The position numbers and the translations under genes are program-made. From the NCBI RefSeq assembly GCF_009856355.1, contig NZ_WMEW01000001.1:620001-684000 (forward strand): DNA of 64,000 nt, written 5' to 3'. This stretch comes from Halobacillus litoralis. GTDB taxonomy: Bacteria; Bacillota; Bacilli; Bacillales; Halobacillaceae. Positions 51,760 through 60,131 of the stretch are shown here, piece by piece. The notes under the pieces are model-generated. The model was not told where the DNA came from. It saw only the letters and a program-made list of their open reading frames with translations, and did not search any database. Positions within the stretch are counted from its first letter, which is position 1; every line of letters starts with the position of its first letter.

Positions 51760-52950
51760 TTACTTGGAAGATCCGGATTGTTGTTCCACTTTTTTATTCG
51801 CTGGTTCGACTGGTTTTTTACTCGTTTTACGGATATAGTCGGAAATCAACTTATAATACGCATTCGCCATCATCCAGATGCTTTCTTCCTCGTCCTCGAA
51901 GAATTCAATATTAAACCCATCGAGTTTATTATTCAGCATTTTGATATATTCCTTAAGGACAGCAGATCCTCCACCTACGAAATAGCAGATTTCCGTCTGG
52001 GAATTCTTCTGCCATACATTACGAAGGTAACGGTACTGTTTCTTAGCCAGTTCAAGAAGAATGCGATCGGTAATATCGTGGACACTCGTACGGCTTCCGC
52101 GAACCATAATGTGGTGACGGTCGTTCTTTCTCGTAATAATATCCACCACGTCCCGACGGCTGTCGAGTTCCACTCCATGTTTCGTCAAAATTTCATCGCG
52201 GATCATTTCAAGTGATTCAGAAACGCCGAGGTTGAATCCCTGTGCTTTATCATCATCCACATTTCGGTTACGGATGACCGCGATATCTGTAGATAGCCCT
52301 CCAATATCCTGGATAAGGATCTGCTTGTCCACGAGTTCTTTATTGATAATGTGCAGGTCGTTATCCATAACAAGGTTGACATAAGCGGCGAACCCTTCCG
52401 GATAGACTTTCACTTCATCAAATTTAAGGTTCACTTTCATCCCTTGATATTTAGGGGTTACCAAAAATTCAACCTGGTGGACCGACCCAAGCAGTTGAGA
52501 GCGATAGCCCACGTCTTTTCCTTCTTTGACTTCGCGGAGAGGAAGACCGGTACCCAGGTTATAGTTAGCTTCCACCACATTATTTTTCGCAGATTGTGCT
52601 CCTTTACCAGAAACCGCATCAAGTGCCAGTGAAGCAAACAGCATGATCAGCGTTTGATCTTCTTCCGATTTATAGCTTCCTGGATCAAGCTCGGTGGAGT
52701 TCGTGGTCTTTGTTGCCAGATTTCCTACACGGTAAATGGCATTATTCTCTCGAAGGGCAGGGGAATGCACCCGAATATGTAGATTATCGAGTGGATTTTT
52801 ATCATCCAGATCCTCAATTCCGATGACCGGACGATCCTCCAGGTCTCTCGCTACTACGTTAGGAATATAAAGGGAAGATTCCAGTTTCCCGAAATTTGCT
52901 TTCAACGCATCATTACCAACATCAATCGCTGCGATTCTTGCATGTGTCAT
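51760..52950 (-). CDS. parM: ParM/StbA family actin-like ATPase
   Basis: 396-residue actin-fold protein. Phosphate-1 loop A-I-D-V-G-N-D (residues 8-14), phosphate-2 Q-D-I-G-G-L-S-T-D (214-222), and adenosine motif F-V-G-G-G-S-A (324-330) are all visible. Plasmid ParM polymerises to push apart replicated DNA; chromosomal relatives (Alp proteins) have filament roles. AAGGAG is eight bases before the ATG. It is followed by the ParR-like gene and preceded by an iteron tract, the full parC-parM-parR order. The window is otherwise ordinary chromosome. Confidence 0.88.
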   Translation of the reverse strand: MTHARIAAIDVGNDALKANFGKLESSLYIPNVVARDLEDRPVIGIEDLDDKNPLDNLHIRVHSPALRENNAIYRVGNLATKTTNSTELDPGSYKSEEDQTLIMLFASLALDAVSGKGAQSAKNNVVEANYNLGTGLPLREVKEGKDVGYRSQLLGSVHQVEFLVTPKYQGMKVNLKFDEVKVYPEGFAAYVNLVMDNDLHIINKELVDKQILIQDIGGLSTDIAVIRNRNVDDDKAQGFNLGVSESLEMIRDEILTKHGVELDSRRDVVDIITRKNDRHHIMVRGSRTSVHDITDRILLELAKKQYRYLRNVWQKNSQTEICYFVGGGSAVLKEYIKMLNNKLDGFNIEFFEDEEESIWMMANAYYKLISDYIRKTSKKPVEPANKKVEQQSGSSK

Positions 52951-53040
52951 AAACAGTTCTCCTTTTTATAAGTTATTTAAATGACCTCTCCTTAGTTAGA
53001 ATCTATAAAACTATCAGAGAATAGTCAATCCTCCTTTTTT

Positions 53041-53200
53041 CGTGTTCATTTACGCAAACATGTGTACAAATCCGTGTACGTGTTTACAAATTTGTACACA
53101 TCCCTTTATATCAGTATGTACACACTTTTGTATTCTTGCGTACAATTATGTGTACACAATGTTTACATTAAGAATACATGCAAACAAAATTGTGTACATA
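53041..53200. repeat. GTGTACA iteron tract, candidate parC centromere
   Basis: Seven GTAC-centred copies (cores at 53064, 53076, 53094, 53118, 53140, 53152, 53194) mostly within T-G-T-G-T-A-C-A contexts, plus GTTTACA variants at 53082 and 53161. Spacing is 12, 18, 24, 22, 12 and 42 bases. It lies 90-250 bases before parM. ParR-type proteins bind tandem repeats of about 10-12 bases that act both as centromere and promoter operator. The rest of 52951-53287 is AT-rich. Confidence 0.7.
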
Positions 53201-53287
53201 GAACTCAGAACATAAAAATTACATAAAATGACACAAAATCACGGGCTGAGTTTTTGTCAGTTTTTCGATGCCCTGGACTAAGGCAAG

Positions 53288-53316
53288 AAAAAAGCGATGC
53301 TGGAAGCATCGCTTTT
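53288..53316 (-). terminator. Terminator of the intracellular protease gene
   Basis: AAAAGCGATGC and GCATCGCTTTT pair around 5 bases, with T-run on the minus strand, overlapping the protease stop. Confidence 0.92.
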
Positions 53317-54280
53317 ACTGTTTGATATAGGTACTGAATAAATCTTCGAGTTTCTTGGTTAAGGCTAAAGTCATTAAGCCGTTTCCTTCAGCAGTTTTAG
53401 AGTAGCCGAGTGGAGTCGTGCGTTTAATGAGCTGGGAGAAGATTTCAGCTTCCGTCATCGAACGATTGAATTGTTTTTCAACTAATGGAATTAAAAGGGC
53501 AAGACCTCCAGACACATGCGGGGTGGCCATGGATGTACCAGAGAGGCGTGCGTATTTTCCTTCTAAATAGGTGGAAAGGATATCTACACCCGGAGCAACA
53601 AGGTCAATCTGCGTGTTCGTATTCGTAAAATCAGCCAGCTCGCGTCGTTCATCAACGGCCCCCACTTGAATGACTTCATTATAAGCACCAGGGTAGCCAT
53701 ATTCCATAGTATCTTCCCTTCCATCCCCCTCGTTGCCGGCTGCACATACAACGGACACGTCATGACGGACAGCGTCTGTAACAGCTTCTCTCAACTCTTT
53801 CGTATCTTGAGGACCTCCCAGGGACATCGATATTACTCTCACACGTTCCTGATTGGGACCCCTCCAATTCACGGCGTAATGAATGGCTTCAATAATCCAA
53901 TCATACTCCCCTCCCCCATCCTCAGAGAGAACCTTCAAAATTAAAAGTTTTGCTTTCGGTGCTGTCCCAATGACCCCTTCGCCGTTCTCTACTGCAGCAA
54001 TGGTACCTGCCACATGTGTACCATGACCATTATTATCTGCGTAATTATCAGGGTCTCCGCCATAATCATTGGTAAAGTTACGGCCATCCAGAATGTTTTC
54101 CTCAAGATCAGGATGATCAAGCTGACATCCTGTATCAATGATAGCTACAACACTTCCTTTTCCTCGCTCCGACTCTTCCCAAAGGCTTTCAGCTTCAACG
54201 ATCTGTATTCCTTTCGGACGTTCATTCGTCGTTTCTAAAATAGCTTCCGTGCGGTAGGGAATCAATTTCATCCGGCTCAT
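53315..54280 (-). CDS. isp: Intracellular subtilisin-like serine protease
   Basis: 321-residue S8 protease with no signal peptide: catalytic Asp in I-I-D-T-G-C (about residue 48), His in [10 protein letters not shown] (86), Asn in A-A-G-N-E-G (183), Ser in G-T-S-M-A-T-P (about 252). The N-terminal L-I-P-Y-R motif is the conserved propeptide element of intracellular subtilisins that keeps them inactive until processed. Starts at ATG 54280 after GGAGGAGG; the frame to 54367 has no ribosome binding site. Likely degrades cytoplasmic proteins in stationary phase. Confidence 0.93.
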   Translation of the reverse strand: MSRMKLIPYRTEAILETTNERPKGIQIVEAESLWEESERGKGSVVAIIDTGCQLDHPDLEENILDGRNFTNDYGGDPDNYADNNGHGTHVAGTIAAVENGEGVIGTAPKAKLLILKVLSEDGGGEYDWIIEAIHYAVNWRGPNQERVRVISMSLGGPQDTKELREAVTDAVRHDVSVVCAAGNEGDGREDTMEYGYPGAYNEVIQVGAVDERRELADFTNTNTQIDLVAPGVDILSTYLEGKYARLSGTSMATPHVSGGLALLIPLVEKQFNRSMTEAEIFSQLIKRTTPLGYSKTAEGNGLMTLALTKKLEDLFSTYIKQ

Positions 54281-54614
54281 GGAAATCCTCCTCCATCCTG
54301 GTAACAGGTGTTGTTGTACAATCATGAAGTTTATCTTCCTCCTATTATAACACCCAGAAATAACCACTTAGGACAGGTTTTTGAAATAAGGACCATAGAA
54401 TCATAAATCTTGGAGCGGACACCTATATTCAGTAAGTATCCAAATGACCGTTTAAGAGAACGGTCAGGACCCCTCGTTTAAAATAAGGATTTCACACCGT
54501 ACAAGGGGCTTCATGGTGCTTAGAAAGCTTTTAGAGCCTTGTACGAAGGCATTCTGCTGCTTCAAAGCTATAAGCACACACACATGTCTGAATCCATAAC
54601 AAAAGCTGCAGACA
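54281..54614. other. Gap between isp and the M23 hydrolase gene
   Basis: About 330 bases without a credible gene. It contains a short perfect inverted repeat GACCGTT (54446-54452)/AACGGTC (54459-54465) and a weaker one around 54498-54543; neither has a T-run. It probably contains the isp promoter at its left end. Confidence 0.4.
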
Positions 54615-54658
54615 TAAAAAAAGAACTGCACCGATCCGGATCGGTGCAGTTCTTTTTT
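54615..54658 (-). terminator. Terminator of the M23 hydrolase gene
   Basis: Arms 54616-54636 and 54638-54658 are self-complementary around GATCCGGATC, with T-runs on both sides. Confidence 0.93.
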
Positions 54659-54661
54659 ATT

Positions 54662-56047
54662 TTATGGTAGATATTTTCTAGGGTTTACAGCATTCGTACG
54701 GCTGCCATTCCAGGACCCTTCATGAATTTCGAAGTGAAGGTGCTGCCCTGTAGACGCACCTGTACTTCCCATGTTACCTACAAACTGACCCTGTGAAACG
54801 GTCTGACCTGCAGATACTGCTGGAGTACTTCTCAAGTGTGCATAGACGGTCGTGAAGGTCTGACCGTTAATCTGGTGGGCAATCATCACGACATTCCCGT
54901 AGCTGGATGAATAGTTAGCCCGGATAACCGTCCCGGATGCGGAGGCATGGATTGGGATCGTACCGCCCGCAGCTAAGTCAATACCAGAGTGGAATTTCGT
55001 TGTACCATATATAGGGTGAACCCGGTTGCGGTCAAACTCGGATGTTGCCGGTGCATTGGCAGGCCAGATAAACCCTGTGCTGCTGCTTGCGGCTTCAGAA
55101 TCGCTTGAATCAGAAGAGCTGGAGCTGTCTGATGACGAAGAACTTGAAGATGCACTGCTTACAGATTCCTCTTCCTCTTCTTCCTTGGCAGCTTCTTCTG
55201 AAGCAGCTTTTTCAGCTGCGGCTTTTTCAGCTGCGGCTTTCTTTCTGGCTTCTTCTTCAGCTTTCCGCTTACGCTCAAGCTCGAGCTGGCGCTGACGCTC
55301 AATTTCTTTCTCAATAGCAGCTTCCTGGGCAGCAAGAGTCTCCTGCTCTTCTTCCACACTGATCAGGTGGTCATGAGCAGCTTCTTCTTTCTGTTCAAGA
55401 GTGGACATCAGGGCTTCTTTTTCTTCTTTCTTACTTTCAAGCTCCTGTTTCAATGCTTCAAGCTCAGATAATTTCTCCTCAAGGGAAGCAAGTTCTTCTT
55501 CCACCTGGGCTTTCTTTTCTTCAACAGCCTGCTTGTCTGCCAAGTGCTGTTCAAGAATTTCCTTATCCTGCGTAGCAATTGTATTCAGGCTCATGATCCG
55601 CTCAAGGAAGTTCCCGAAGCTTTCTGCTCCCATTAGAACATCAAGATAATCGACGCTTCCCCCATTTTGGTGCATGGACTTCACACGCTCTTTAAGCAGT
55701 TCGTCACGCTCTTCGATACGCTTTTCAAGCTCAGCGATTTCTTCTTTGAGCTGGTCGATGTTTTCTCTTGTCTGTGCAATTTCATTTTCTTTCGTCTGGA
55801 TCTTATCCAGTGTTTCCATCGTCTGTTCATCCAGACTTGCGATTTCAGCGTCTACTTGTTCCTGATCTTCTTTAAGTTCAGCAATTGTATCTTCTTTTTC
55901 CTGAATTTCCTGCTCATTCTCAGACTGCTGCTGTCGATTCTCTTCCAGTTTGTCCTGATTTGTTTCAGCGTTGACCGTTGTTGAAACAGGTAAACCGGAA
56001 AGAATCAGACCGGCAGAAAGAGCGGCGATAATAACTTTTGACTTCAC
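54662..56047 (-). CDS. EnvC-like M23 peptidoglycan hydrolase
   Basis: 461 residues: signal peptide (cleavage after V-N-A, about 27), a very long coiled coil (about 30-270, Glu/Gln-rich), an Ala/Lys/Glu-rich linker, a Ser-rich linker, and a C-terminal LytM domain with the zinc motifs H-S-G-I-D-L (H-x3-D) and H-L-H-F-E. Coiled coil plus LytM is the EnvC layout: activators or enzymes held by FtsEX at the division site. It follows ftsX by about 50 bases, so it is probably the FtsX-controlled cell-wall hydrolase (inference). Confidence 0.9.
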   Translation of the reverse strand: MKSKVIIAALSAGLILSGLPVSTTVNAETNQDKLEENRQQQSENEQEIQEKEDTIAELKEDQEQVDAEIASLDEQTMETLDKIQTKENEIAQTRENIDQLKEEIAELEKRIEERDELLKERVKSMHQNGGSVDYLDVLMGAESFGNFLERIMSLNTIATQDKEILEQHLADKQAVEEKKAQVEEELASLEEKLSELEALKQELESKKEEKEALMSTLEQKEEAAHDHLISVEEEQETLAAQEAAIEKEIERQRQLELERKRKAEEEARKKAAAEKAAAEKAASEEAAKEEEEEESVSSASSSSSSSDSSSSSDSSDSEAASSSTGFIWPANAPATSEFDRNRVHPIYGTTKFHSGIDLAAGGTIPIHASASGTVIRANYSSSYGNVVMIAHQINGQTFTTVYAHLRSTPAVSAGQTVSQGQFVGNMGSTGASTGQHLHFEIHEGSWNGSRTNAVNPRKYLP

Positions 56048-56095
56048 TCTTCTTCCTCCCCCGATTCCTCACCTGTGTGAATGATTCCTCTATTT

Positions 56096-56989
56096 TTAAA
56101 CCTTCAAATACTTACGGATGGACGTAAAGCTTCCCCAAAGTCCAATGGTCACTCCCATAAGGACAAGCAGGGCGGACACTTCAAAAACAAACGGGTAAAC
56201 CGGCAGTAAGTCTATAAATAAAGTAGGATATCTGGTCGTAACCTCATTGTAGAGAGCGTCATAACCAAAGATCACAAGGGCAATCGGAATAATCGAACCA
56301 AGGATTCCTATTAGAATGCCTTCGAATAGGAAAGGCCATCGTATGAACCAATTGGTTGCCCCTACCATTTTCATAATCTCGATTTCACGTTTCCGGGCTA
56401 CAATGGTAATCCGGATCGTATTGGCAATCAGGAACATCGCTGTAAACAACAGCCCTGCGATGATCGCAAGCCCGACATTTCTGGCCACATCCATAACGCT
56501 GAACAAACGTTCTACGGTTTCTTTGGCATATTCGACTTTATCCACACTATCAAAGCCTTCAATTGTTTCAGCTACTTGAATTGTATCTTGTGGATCTTCC
56601 GTCTTCACTACGTACACGTCATTCAATGGGTTTTCATCTTTCAGAGACTCAAAGGCTTCCCCTTCGTCCCCCATACTGTTGATCAGGTTATCCAGCCCTT
56701 CATCCTTCGATTGGAAATTCACACTGGAAACACCCTGCACGTCTTCTAAATCACCCTGCAGTTCCTCACGGCTTTCCTCATCTGCGGTACGGTCGATGAA
56801 CACACGGACTTCAACGTCTTCCTCAATCTGTTCTCCTATATCATTCAGGTTCAGGAGAAGCATAGCAAAAACCCCGACAAGTAGAAGCGTCACCGTTACC
56901 GCTGATATGGAGGCCACCGACATCCACTTGTTTCTGGTTATGTTTTTGACGCCTTCTTTTCCGTGCCGGCCGAACGTTTTAAATTTCAT
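56096..56989 (-). CDS. ftsX: Cell division protein FtsX
   Basis: 297-residue membrane protein: G-R-H-G-K-E-G-V-K-N-I-T-R-N-K-W-M start, transmembrane helix near residue 30, an extracellular domain (about 55-165), then three helices with the F-L-I-A-N-T-I-R signature (about 190). FtsX transmits an ATP-driven signal to peptidoglycan hydrolases. ATG 56989 follows GGGGTG by about nine bases. Unusually, ftsE is not directly upstream; the 350 bases before it have no gene of that size. Confidence 0.93.
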   Translation of the reverse strand: MKFKTFGRHGKEGVKNITRNKWMSVASISAVTVTLLLVGVFAMLLLNLNDIGEQIEEDVEVRVFIDRTADEESREELQGDLEDVQGVSSVNFQSKDEGLDNLINSMGDEGEAFESLKDENPLNDVYVVKTEDPQDTIQVAETIEGFDSVDKVEYAKETVERLFSVMDVARNVGLAIIAGLLFTAMFLIANTIRITIVARKREIEIMKMVGATNWFIRWPFLFEGILIGILGSIIPIALVIFGYDALYNEVTTRYPTLFIDLLPVYPFVFEVSALLVLMGVTIGLWGSFTSIRKYLKV

Positions 56990-57342
56990 TTTTTCTTTCA
57001 CCCCGGCACTTCTGATTTATAACGGTTTGAAAGTCATTCATCCTGCCTGCATCTGCGTTTAAACGGTGATGGATTTCAAACAATTTCTATCACTTCCTAC
57101 CAATCTTTCATATTTGTTGATCTATGTTGTAAAAGTTATGTAGTCTTGGTCGTCTCGTTCAATTACCCTACTAATTATATCAAAGATATTCGCTAAATAA
57201 AGACAAATTATTATTACATTTGTGTTTCATAAGTTTACAGAAACCCGTATTATCAAGGTTTCTTATCGACATGTTCCGTCATAATCAAAAGTATTTACAT
57301 ATGTGTATATAAGAGTCGTTCATCCCTGTTTCAGCATAAAAA
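56990..57342. other. Gap upstream of ftsX
   Basis: AT-rich sequence with no ftsE. A 34-codon open frame from TTG 57083 to 56979, with AGGAAGTGAT upstream, overlaps the ftsX start, but nothing confirms it as a gene. The ftsX promoter should be here. Confidence 0.4.
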
Positions 57343-57374
57343 AATAAGCCGTCCTCTTAGGAAGACGGCTTATT
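57343..57374 (-). terminator. Terminator of the 99-residue protein gene
   Basis: AATAAGCCGTC pairs with GACGGCTTATT, with seven Ts on the minus strand; overlaps the stop codon. Confidence 0.92.
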
Positions 57375-57656
57375 TTCCTGGTGATGATTCTTTAATTTTT
57401 CAATTTCCTTTTTGAGGCGGAAATTCTCCTGCAAGACAGAATCGTAGGTTATTCTTTTCAAAGCTTCCGGGTCCAGGTTAACTTCGTACCATGATTTTCG
57501 CAGCACAGCACCCCCTGTACTTGTCGGCTTAATTTCAGCAGCAGGGTAGAGCTTTTTCAGGCGGGACACTTCTTTTTCAGATAAGCGGAGTTCCCTGAAG
57601 AAAATGCCTTCTTGAAATGACTCGAACAAGAAGCGTTCAAACGCTTTTTCTGCCAA
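57357..57656 (-). CDS. Small protein with C-terminal coiled coil, unknown
   Basis: 99-residue soluble protein that I do not recognise. The first two thirds look like an alpha/beta fold; the last 35 residues form a charged coiled coil (R-L-K-K-E-I-E-K-L-K). A ribosome binding site AAGGAGGAAAGG precedes the ATG, and a terminator follows the stop, which supports a real gene. Confidence 0.65.
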   Translation of the reverse strand: MAEKAFERFLFESFQEGIFFRELRLSEKEVSRLKKLYPAAEIKPTSTGGAVLRKSWYEVNLDPEALKRITYDSVLQENFRLKKEIEKLKNHHQENKPSS

Positions 57657-57712
57657 AGCCTTTCCTCCTTGAGTGAATCGTCTTACTTATATATAAGATG
57701 AAGCGGAAAGGT

Positions 57713-58423
57713 TCATGACTTCTGGTATACAGATTCTTTAACGACCGCATGAGCCACCACTTCCATTGGATCCAGCAAGGGCACAGGAAGGTGGTAAGGC
57801 TTCAGGACGAGACCGATTTCTGTGCAGCCCGAAACTATGACTTCAGCCCCCTGATCAAGCAGCTCCTCAGCAGCAGATTTCAAAAGGGTAAGGGGTTCGG
57901 CATCCGTGTTTCCACTTTTAATCCCATTGCTGCCATAAATAGCTTCCATCACTTTTTCGTTCTGGGTCACCGGCTGCGGCTCAATGACATCCAGGTGACC
58001 GAGGTGCTTTTTGAACAATCCGGTCTGCAGTGTCCCGGTCGTCGCCAGCACACCGACTTTTCGGACTTCCGGATAATGCGACTCGATATATTTTTTCAAT
58101 TCTTCAAAAGCGTTCATCAGTGGAAAGGATACGGCTTTTTGTACTTCATCAATAAAATAATGCGCGGTCATGCATGGAATACAAGCCACGTCCACATCCA
58201 CTTTTTCAAGATTTTTAGCTGCATCGATCATTTGTGGGACAGGATTTTCCCCGCGCCCCGAAATGGCCGCAGTACGGTCCGGGATTTTGGCATTGCTGTC
58301 AATAATCACACGGTAATGATCCTGATCCTTTTCGGCCTGTGTAGCGCGGATAATTTTCATATAATATTCAGCTGTCGCCTCAGGTCCCATTCCCCCGAGT
58401 ATGCCGATAATTTTGTCGTTCAT
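57713..58423 (-). CDS. Aspartate/glutamate racemase family protein
   Basis: 236-residue PLP-independent racemase. Both catalytic cysteines are present: I-P-C-M-T-A-H (about 83) and S-G-C-T-E-I-G (about 197), and the start I-G-I-L-G-G-M-G-P-E-A-T matches aspartate racemase. It would interconvert L- and D-aspartate (or glutamate, or broader as RacX). It lies 45 bases downstream of the Mur-ligase-like gene on the same strand, with an ATP-grasp gene beyond, which suggests D-aspartate supply for that pathway. Confidence 0.9.
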   Translation of the reverse strand: MNDKIIGILGGMGPEATAEYYMKIIRATQAEKDQDHYRVIIDSNAKIPDRTAAISGRGENPVPQMIDAAKNLEKVDVDVACIPCMTAHYFIDEVQKAVSFPLMNAFEELKKYIESHYPEVRKVGVLATTGTLQTGLFKKHLGHLDVIEPQPVTQNEKVMEAIYGSNGIKSGNTDAEPLTLLKSAAEELLDQGAEVIVSGCTEIGLVLKPYHLPVPLLDPMEVVAHAVVKESVYQKS

Positions 58424-58467
58424 CGTCTGCCTCCTTACAAAAGACCCATACGTGGCTGAGAAACCAT

Positions 58468-60015
58468 TTACAGAACGCCGGCTACCCGGTTTTTCAACGG
58501 TTTGAACAGCTGATCTTCATCGATGTCTGGTCTTTTTGTACTTAACTGTTCTAAAGCAATCTTCGCACCAGGATCCATGCCCTGACACCCGGCAAGCAGC
58601 AGCACATCATTTTCCTGTACTTCAGATAATGCATGGTTCACAGCATCATCAAGCTCTTTATAAAGATGGACATTGATGCCGGCTTCATCCATCGCCTCTT
58701 GAAATACACGCACCTCTTCATCTGTCACCACATCTTTTTCACTCACATGAGAATGGCTCACCGTAGCAATGATGTCAGTCAAACCAAGGCGTGGCGCCCA
58801 TTCGGCAATGGCTTTCGCATTTTCCTGGTTCACGGTTACCCCGCGGCTGCCGCGGATGGCATACACCAGCTTCAAGTCTGCGTAGTCCATCTGTTGGAGC
58901 GTACTCAATGTAACGTTGATGTTCCCATAGTTGGCGAAGTGATCATCCAGCATTTTGAAATCATCTTCATATACCATTTCAAAGCGGCGTTCCACCCCGC
59001 CAAAGCCTTTAATACCGGACTGGATCGTTGGAATCGGTACCTCATTCAGAAGAGCAGCTGCGATGGCCACCATGGAATTGTAAACGGAATGATATCCCGG
59101 CGTGGACAATTCAATATCGAATTCCTGTGGAACATAGCTGGTGTCCCCTACAGAGAATGGGCGGCGGATTTCCACCGTGAACTTAGCTCGTCCTGTTGAA
59201 AGGTCCAGATTCCTGCAGATCAGATCGCCATCCCCGGTTTCCACACTGAATGTAAGGACATTGGCTTTTGTTTCTTCCACGAGTGATGCTGAATAGGAAT
59301 CGTCAAGGTTCAATACAGCCCAGCTTCCTTCAGACGCGTTACGGATCAGGCTTGCCTTGCTGTTAAAGTATTCCTCAAAAGACCCGTGAAGATCAATGTG
59401 CTCTCGACTGATATTGTTTAAGGAGACGATATCAAAATCCACACTGCCCACCCGGCTTAAATCAAGCGCTGAAGACGAAACCTCCATCGTTACATGAGAG
59501 ACGTCCTGGTTTCTCATTTCCGCAAAATATCGGTGCAGGTCCAGCGATTCAGGCGTTGTCAGCTTGGTCGGTTCAGAATAATCGCCGTACTTCACGACAA
59601 CCGTTCCAATCAACCCTGTCTTCAGGCCGTGCTCTTCCAAAATGGCATCAGTCATAAAGGAAGTGGACGTCTTTCCATTCGTGGCTGTAATCCCGATAGT
59701 CTTCATAGCACGGGAAGGATGGTTATAATAGGCATCACTCAATGCAGCCAGTGCCTGACGGCTGTCTTCTACGCGGTATTGAGGCAGATCCTCCCATCCA
59801 TCCTGGTAATCTTCTACGATGATTGCCGCCGCACCACTCTGCACCGCATCTTTCACATAACGGTGTCCATCCGTCTTAAAGCCTTTAATGCAAACGAAGA
59901 CATCCCCTTCGCTTACGTTTTTAGAATTATAGGCGAGTCCCTGAACGTTCATGTCTTGATCATTCCAGGCTTCCAGCACCTCAATCGATGATAATAACTG
60001 ATTAAGCATAGCCAT
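58468..60015 (-). CDS. MurE-like Mur ligase
   Basis: 515 residues in the three-domain Mur ligase form: N-terminal MurE-like domain with L-A-Y-N-S-K-N-V-S-E-G-D-V-F-V-C-I-K-G, central ATPase with I-T-A-T-N-G-K-T-S-T (P-loop), E-V-S-S-S-A-L and N-I-S-R-E-H-I-D-L-H-G, and a C-terminal domain. The usual C-terminal motif that recognises diaminopimelate (D-N-P-R) is absent; the region reads S-H-S-H-V-S-E-K-D. So it probably adds another amino acid or amine. The context with ATP-grasp and aspartate racemase genes points to a peptidoglycan or peptide polymer role. Confidence 0.78.
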   Translation of the reverse strand: MAMLNQLLSSIEVLEAWNDQDMNVQGLAYNSKNVSEGDVFVCIKGFKTDGHRYVKDAVQSGAAAIIVEDYQDGWEDLPQYRVEDSRQALAALSDAYYNHPSRAMKTIGITATNGKTSTSFMTDAILEEHGLKTGLIGTVVVKYGDYSEPTKLTTPESLDLHRYFAEMRNQDVSHVTMEVSSSALDLSRVGSVDFDIVSLNNISREHIDLHGSFEEYFNSKASLIRNASEGSWAVLNLDDSYSASLVEETKANVLTFSVETGDGDLICRNLDLSTGRAKFTVEIRRPFSVGDTSYVPQEFDIELSTPGYHSVYNSMVAIAAALLNEVPIPTIQSGIKGFGGVERRFEMVYEDDFKMLDDHFANYGNINVTLSTLQQMDYADLKLVYAIRGSRGVTVNQENAKAIAEWAPRLGLTDIIATVSHSHVSEKDVVTDEEVRVFQEAMDEAGINVHLYKELDDAVNHALSEVQENDVLLLAGCQGMDPGAKIALEQLSTKRPDIDEDQLFKPLKNRVAGVL

Positions 60016-60131
60016 TGTTATCTACCTTCCCTGCAATTTTTTACTGATTCCCATGTGGTAATCATCCGTTCATATCTTTCGTACATCCCCATACTTTTCC
60101 TGCCGTCATCCGGCTTATGCCGCCTGTCTTT

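Noticed and set aside
53041..53200. Repeat tract considered as CRISPR or as a replication origin
   Set aside because: The repeats are 6-8 bases with irregular short spacing, so not CRISPR, and no TTATNCACA DnaA boxes occur in it.
55026..55295. Long plus-strand frames opposite the M23 hydrolase gene
   Set aside because: Low-complexity Ser/Glu composition mirrors the repetitive linker of the real gene on the other strand.
56979..57083. 34-codon open frame overlapping the ftsX start (TTG start)
   Set aside because: Has a possible ribosome binding site but no recognisable product and is too short to judge; it is not an ftsE remnant.
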